64,000 nucleotides of DNA from an uncultured Aquimarina sp. (GTDB lineage: Bacteria; Bacteroidota; Bacteroidia; Flavobacteriales; Flavobacteriaceae), in the NCBI GenBank assembly GCA_947498785.1, contig CANMLS010000023.1:18616-82615 (forward strand), given 5' to 3'. Every line of letters begins with the position of its first letter. Position 1 is the stretch's first letter. Positions 63,100 to 64,000 of the stretch are shown here, piece by piece. The notes beneath the pieces are model-generated. The model made no database searches. It saw nothing but the letters and a program-made list of their open reading frames with translations, and was not told the origin of the DNA. Both the position numbers and the translations under genes were made by a program.

Positions 63100-63159
63100 T
63101 TATCCCATTCTAGTACAAAAAACCTTTTGTATGTACGGATTTCCGTAAGATAATCTCAT
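63100..63159 (-). repeat. SYGNPY-coding element, copy 3 (19-codon ORF)
   Basis: A minus-strand ATG opens MRLSYGNPYIQKVFCTRMG and stop. The SYGNPY codons differ from copies 1 and 2 only at third positions. The 14-base hairpin TACGGATTTCCGTA lies at 63134-63147. The gap 62975-63272 holds nothing else. Confidence 0.5.
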
Positions 63160-63272
63160 ATTTTCTTCTTAATTTAATATCAGGAAAATTTCATCTTTTG
63201 GAGCTTTTCGAATAATCTTTATCGTTCAAACGCCTTATAGAAATATCACATATATGTATTAATATATTAAGG

Positions 63273-63497
63273 CTAGTGCTTAAATTTAAAAAAATCAGAA
63301 AGAGAATACTCGAGCACTACACAAAGTAGTCTGATTACTTCTACAGAAGGTCTGGTTTCTGCTTTTTCGATATCTATAATCGTACGATAACTTACCCCAG
63401 ATTTTTCGGCTAATTCAGTTAAAGTCATTCCGGCGTCTAGCCTCAACCCCCTTAGTCGATTGCCTAATGCTTCTTTGAATTGATCATCTTTAGCCAT
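63273..63497 (-). CDS. XRE-type helix-turn-helix regulator
   Basis: A ~74-residue protein that is one Cro/CI helix-turn-helix: FKEALGNRLRGLRLDAGMTLTELAEKSGVSYRTIIDIEKAETRPSVEVIRLLCVVLEYSLSDFF fits helix 1-5 of the family (written here as landmarks MTLTELAEKSGVSYRT and PSVEVI). No second domain. The ATG at 63497 is chosen over a TTG two codons upstream. It is divergent from two small peptide genes, and the 130-base gap would hold its operator, so it may control itself and them. Confidence 0.88.
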   Translation of the reverse strand: MAKDDQFKEALGNRLRGLRLDAGMTLTELAEKSGVSYRTIIDIEKAETRPSVEVIRLLCVVLEYSLSDFFKFKH

Positions 63498-63578
63498 CCC
63501 CAAAAATGGCTAAATTCCTGTTAACAAGATAGTTGCAAAGGATTATATTTACGTAAACAACTGATTGTCTATTGATAA

Positions 63579-63610
63579 TATGCAGTATATTGCATATTTT
63601 ATTATATTTG
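63579..63610 (+). promoter_or_regulatory. Probable promoter of the small-peptide pair
   Basis: TATATTTG at 63603-63610 fits the -7 box exactly, and TATG (for TTTG) lies 20 bases upstream at 63579. The start of transcription would fall near 63617, which supports the ATG at 63628 as translation start. Confidence 0.55.
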
Positions 63611-63627
63611 TATTACACAATACAGAA

Positions 63628-63765
63628 ATGACCAAAGAAGAACTATATCGTTATATGTTGGCTTATCAGCAAGAACACATGTTTACCAAAAAGGAGCAAA
63701 GTAATTTTATTATTGCTCTCAAAAGTTTACAAACTGATACTGATTCCAAAGAAGGAAAAACATAA
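63628..63765 (+). CDS. Small helical protein (45 residues)
   Basis: From the ATG at 63628 (MTKEELYRYMLAYQQEHMFT...) this is a 45-residue charged, helical protein; the frame is open to 63565, but that stretch contains the promoter. It resembles the next ORF in length and start (MT(K/E)-x-x-LY). It lies divergent from an XRE regulator. Function is unknown; a small regulator or toxin/antitoxin component cannot be excluded. Confidence 0.6.
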   Translation: MTKEELYRYMLAYQQEHMFTKKEQSNFIIALKSLQTDTDSKEGKT

Positions 63766-63786
63766 TACAAAAAATATATTTACACC

Positions 63787-63918
63787 ATGACAGAAAAAAA
63801 ACTTTACGAACGATTAATGCGCTACAAAAGTAAGTATGGTCTTACAAGAGAAGCATTACAACAGTATCAATGGGCTTTAGAACTCATTAAAGAAGGAAAT
63901 AGTGATCAAGAAGAATAA
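63787..63918 (+). CDS. Small helical protein (43 residues)
   Basis: A 43-codon ORF beginning MTEKKLYERLMRYKSKYGLT and ending NSDQEE, missed by length cut-offs. It has the same start pattern and size as the preceding gene, from which it is separated by 21 bases, and the two are probably co-transcribed paralogues. Both are short amphipathic helices with acidic ends. Function is unknown. Confidence 0.55.
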   Translation: MTEKKLYERLMRYKSKYGLTREALQQYQWALELIKEGNSDQEE

Positions 63919-64000
63919 AAATATAGGGTTACCCATTTAAATCTCAAATCATTGTAAATGAGTGTATTATTTTGTAAATTATATGTAAATATTCCACAAA

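Overview
The window looks like chromosomal DNA of a marine member of the Flavobacteriaceae, possibly close to Aquimarina; the genus is an inference. The evidence is the AT-rich base composition, T9SS (Por) C-terminal sorting domains on two secreted proteins, many short lipoproteins, a TTTG-N20-TAnnTTTG promoter of the Bacteroidota type, a complete Bat (Bacteroides aerotolerance) operon, a GH16 enzyme of agarase/porphyranase type, and housekeeping genes (gpsA, pheS, recA, trpS) of Bacteroidota type. I found no rRNA, tRNA, CRISPR array, integrase or transposase.

Layout. 1-8.9 kb: partial gpsA on the minus strand, a lipoprotein behind a sigma54-like promoter, 3-hydroxyanthranilate dioxygenase, an ALDH7-type dehydrogenase, a frameshifted lipoprotein remnant and a 1.2k-residue secreted T9SS protein. 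9.0-11.3 kb (minus): a zinc-ribbon membrane protein and an SPFH/GYF protein. 11.4-20.7 kb (minus): moxR, DUF58, a BatD-like gene, batA, batB, batC, batD, batE. 20.8-23.6 kb: an SDR, a Schlafen/AlbA_2-like protein and a phosphoesterase. 23.6-29.6 kb: small membrane peptides, then SulP / beta-carbonic anhydrase / SulP, a bicarbonate-handling group, and cvpA.

30-37.3 kb is the most unusual part. An ECF sigma factor overlaps a single-pass TPR protein that resembles an anti-sigma factor. These are divergent from a lipoprotein subtilase (S8), then a 600-bp two-block array of 21-bp quasi-palindromic repeats containing a 50-bp perfect palindrome, and then a TPR-CHAT (caspase-like) protein with a signal peptide and a C-terminal membrane anchor. 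A decayed fragment of a second subtilase pro-region lies in the divergent promoter region. I read this as a candidate envelope-stress or protease-cascade locus.

37.6-45.6 kb: a T9SS protein, an AraC regulator whose frame runs upstream of its first ATG, a DUF885 peptidase-like lipoprotein, a GNAT, a polysaccharide deacetylase, pheS and a conserved hypothetical. 45.7-51.8 kb: a 28-codon ORF ending in Gly-Gly, recA, a lipoprotein, a sigma factor paired with an outer-membrane-barrel protein carrying an internal 225-bp duplication, and three small envelope proteins. 52-57.3 kb: GH16 lipoprotein, DinB, DUF6265-like protein, AraC, plsC and trpS. 57.3-60.7 kb: a two-gene envelope operon of unknown function. 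60.8-64 kb: two tandem paralogues (DUF6261-like) interleaved with three copies of a minus-strand SYGNPY-coding element, then an XRE regulator divergent from two small similar peptides.
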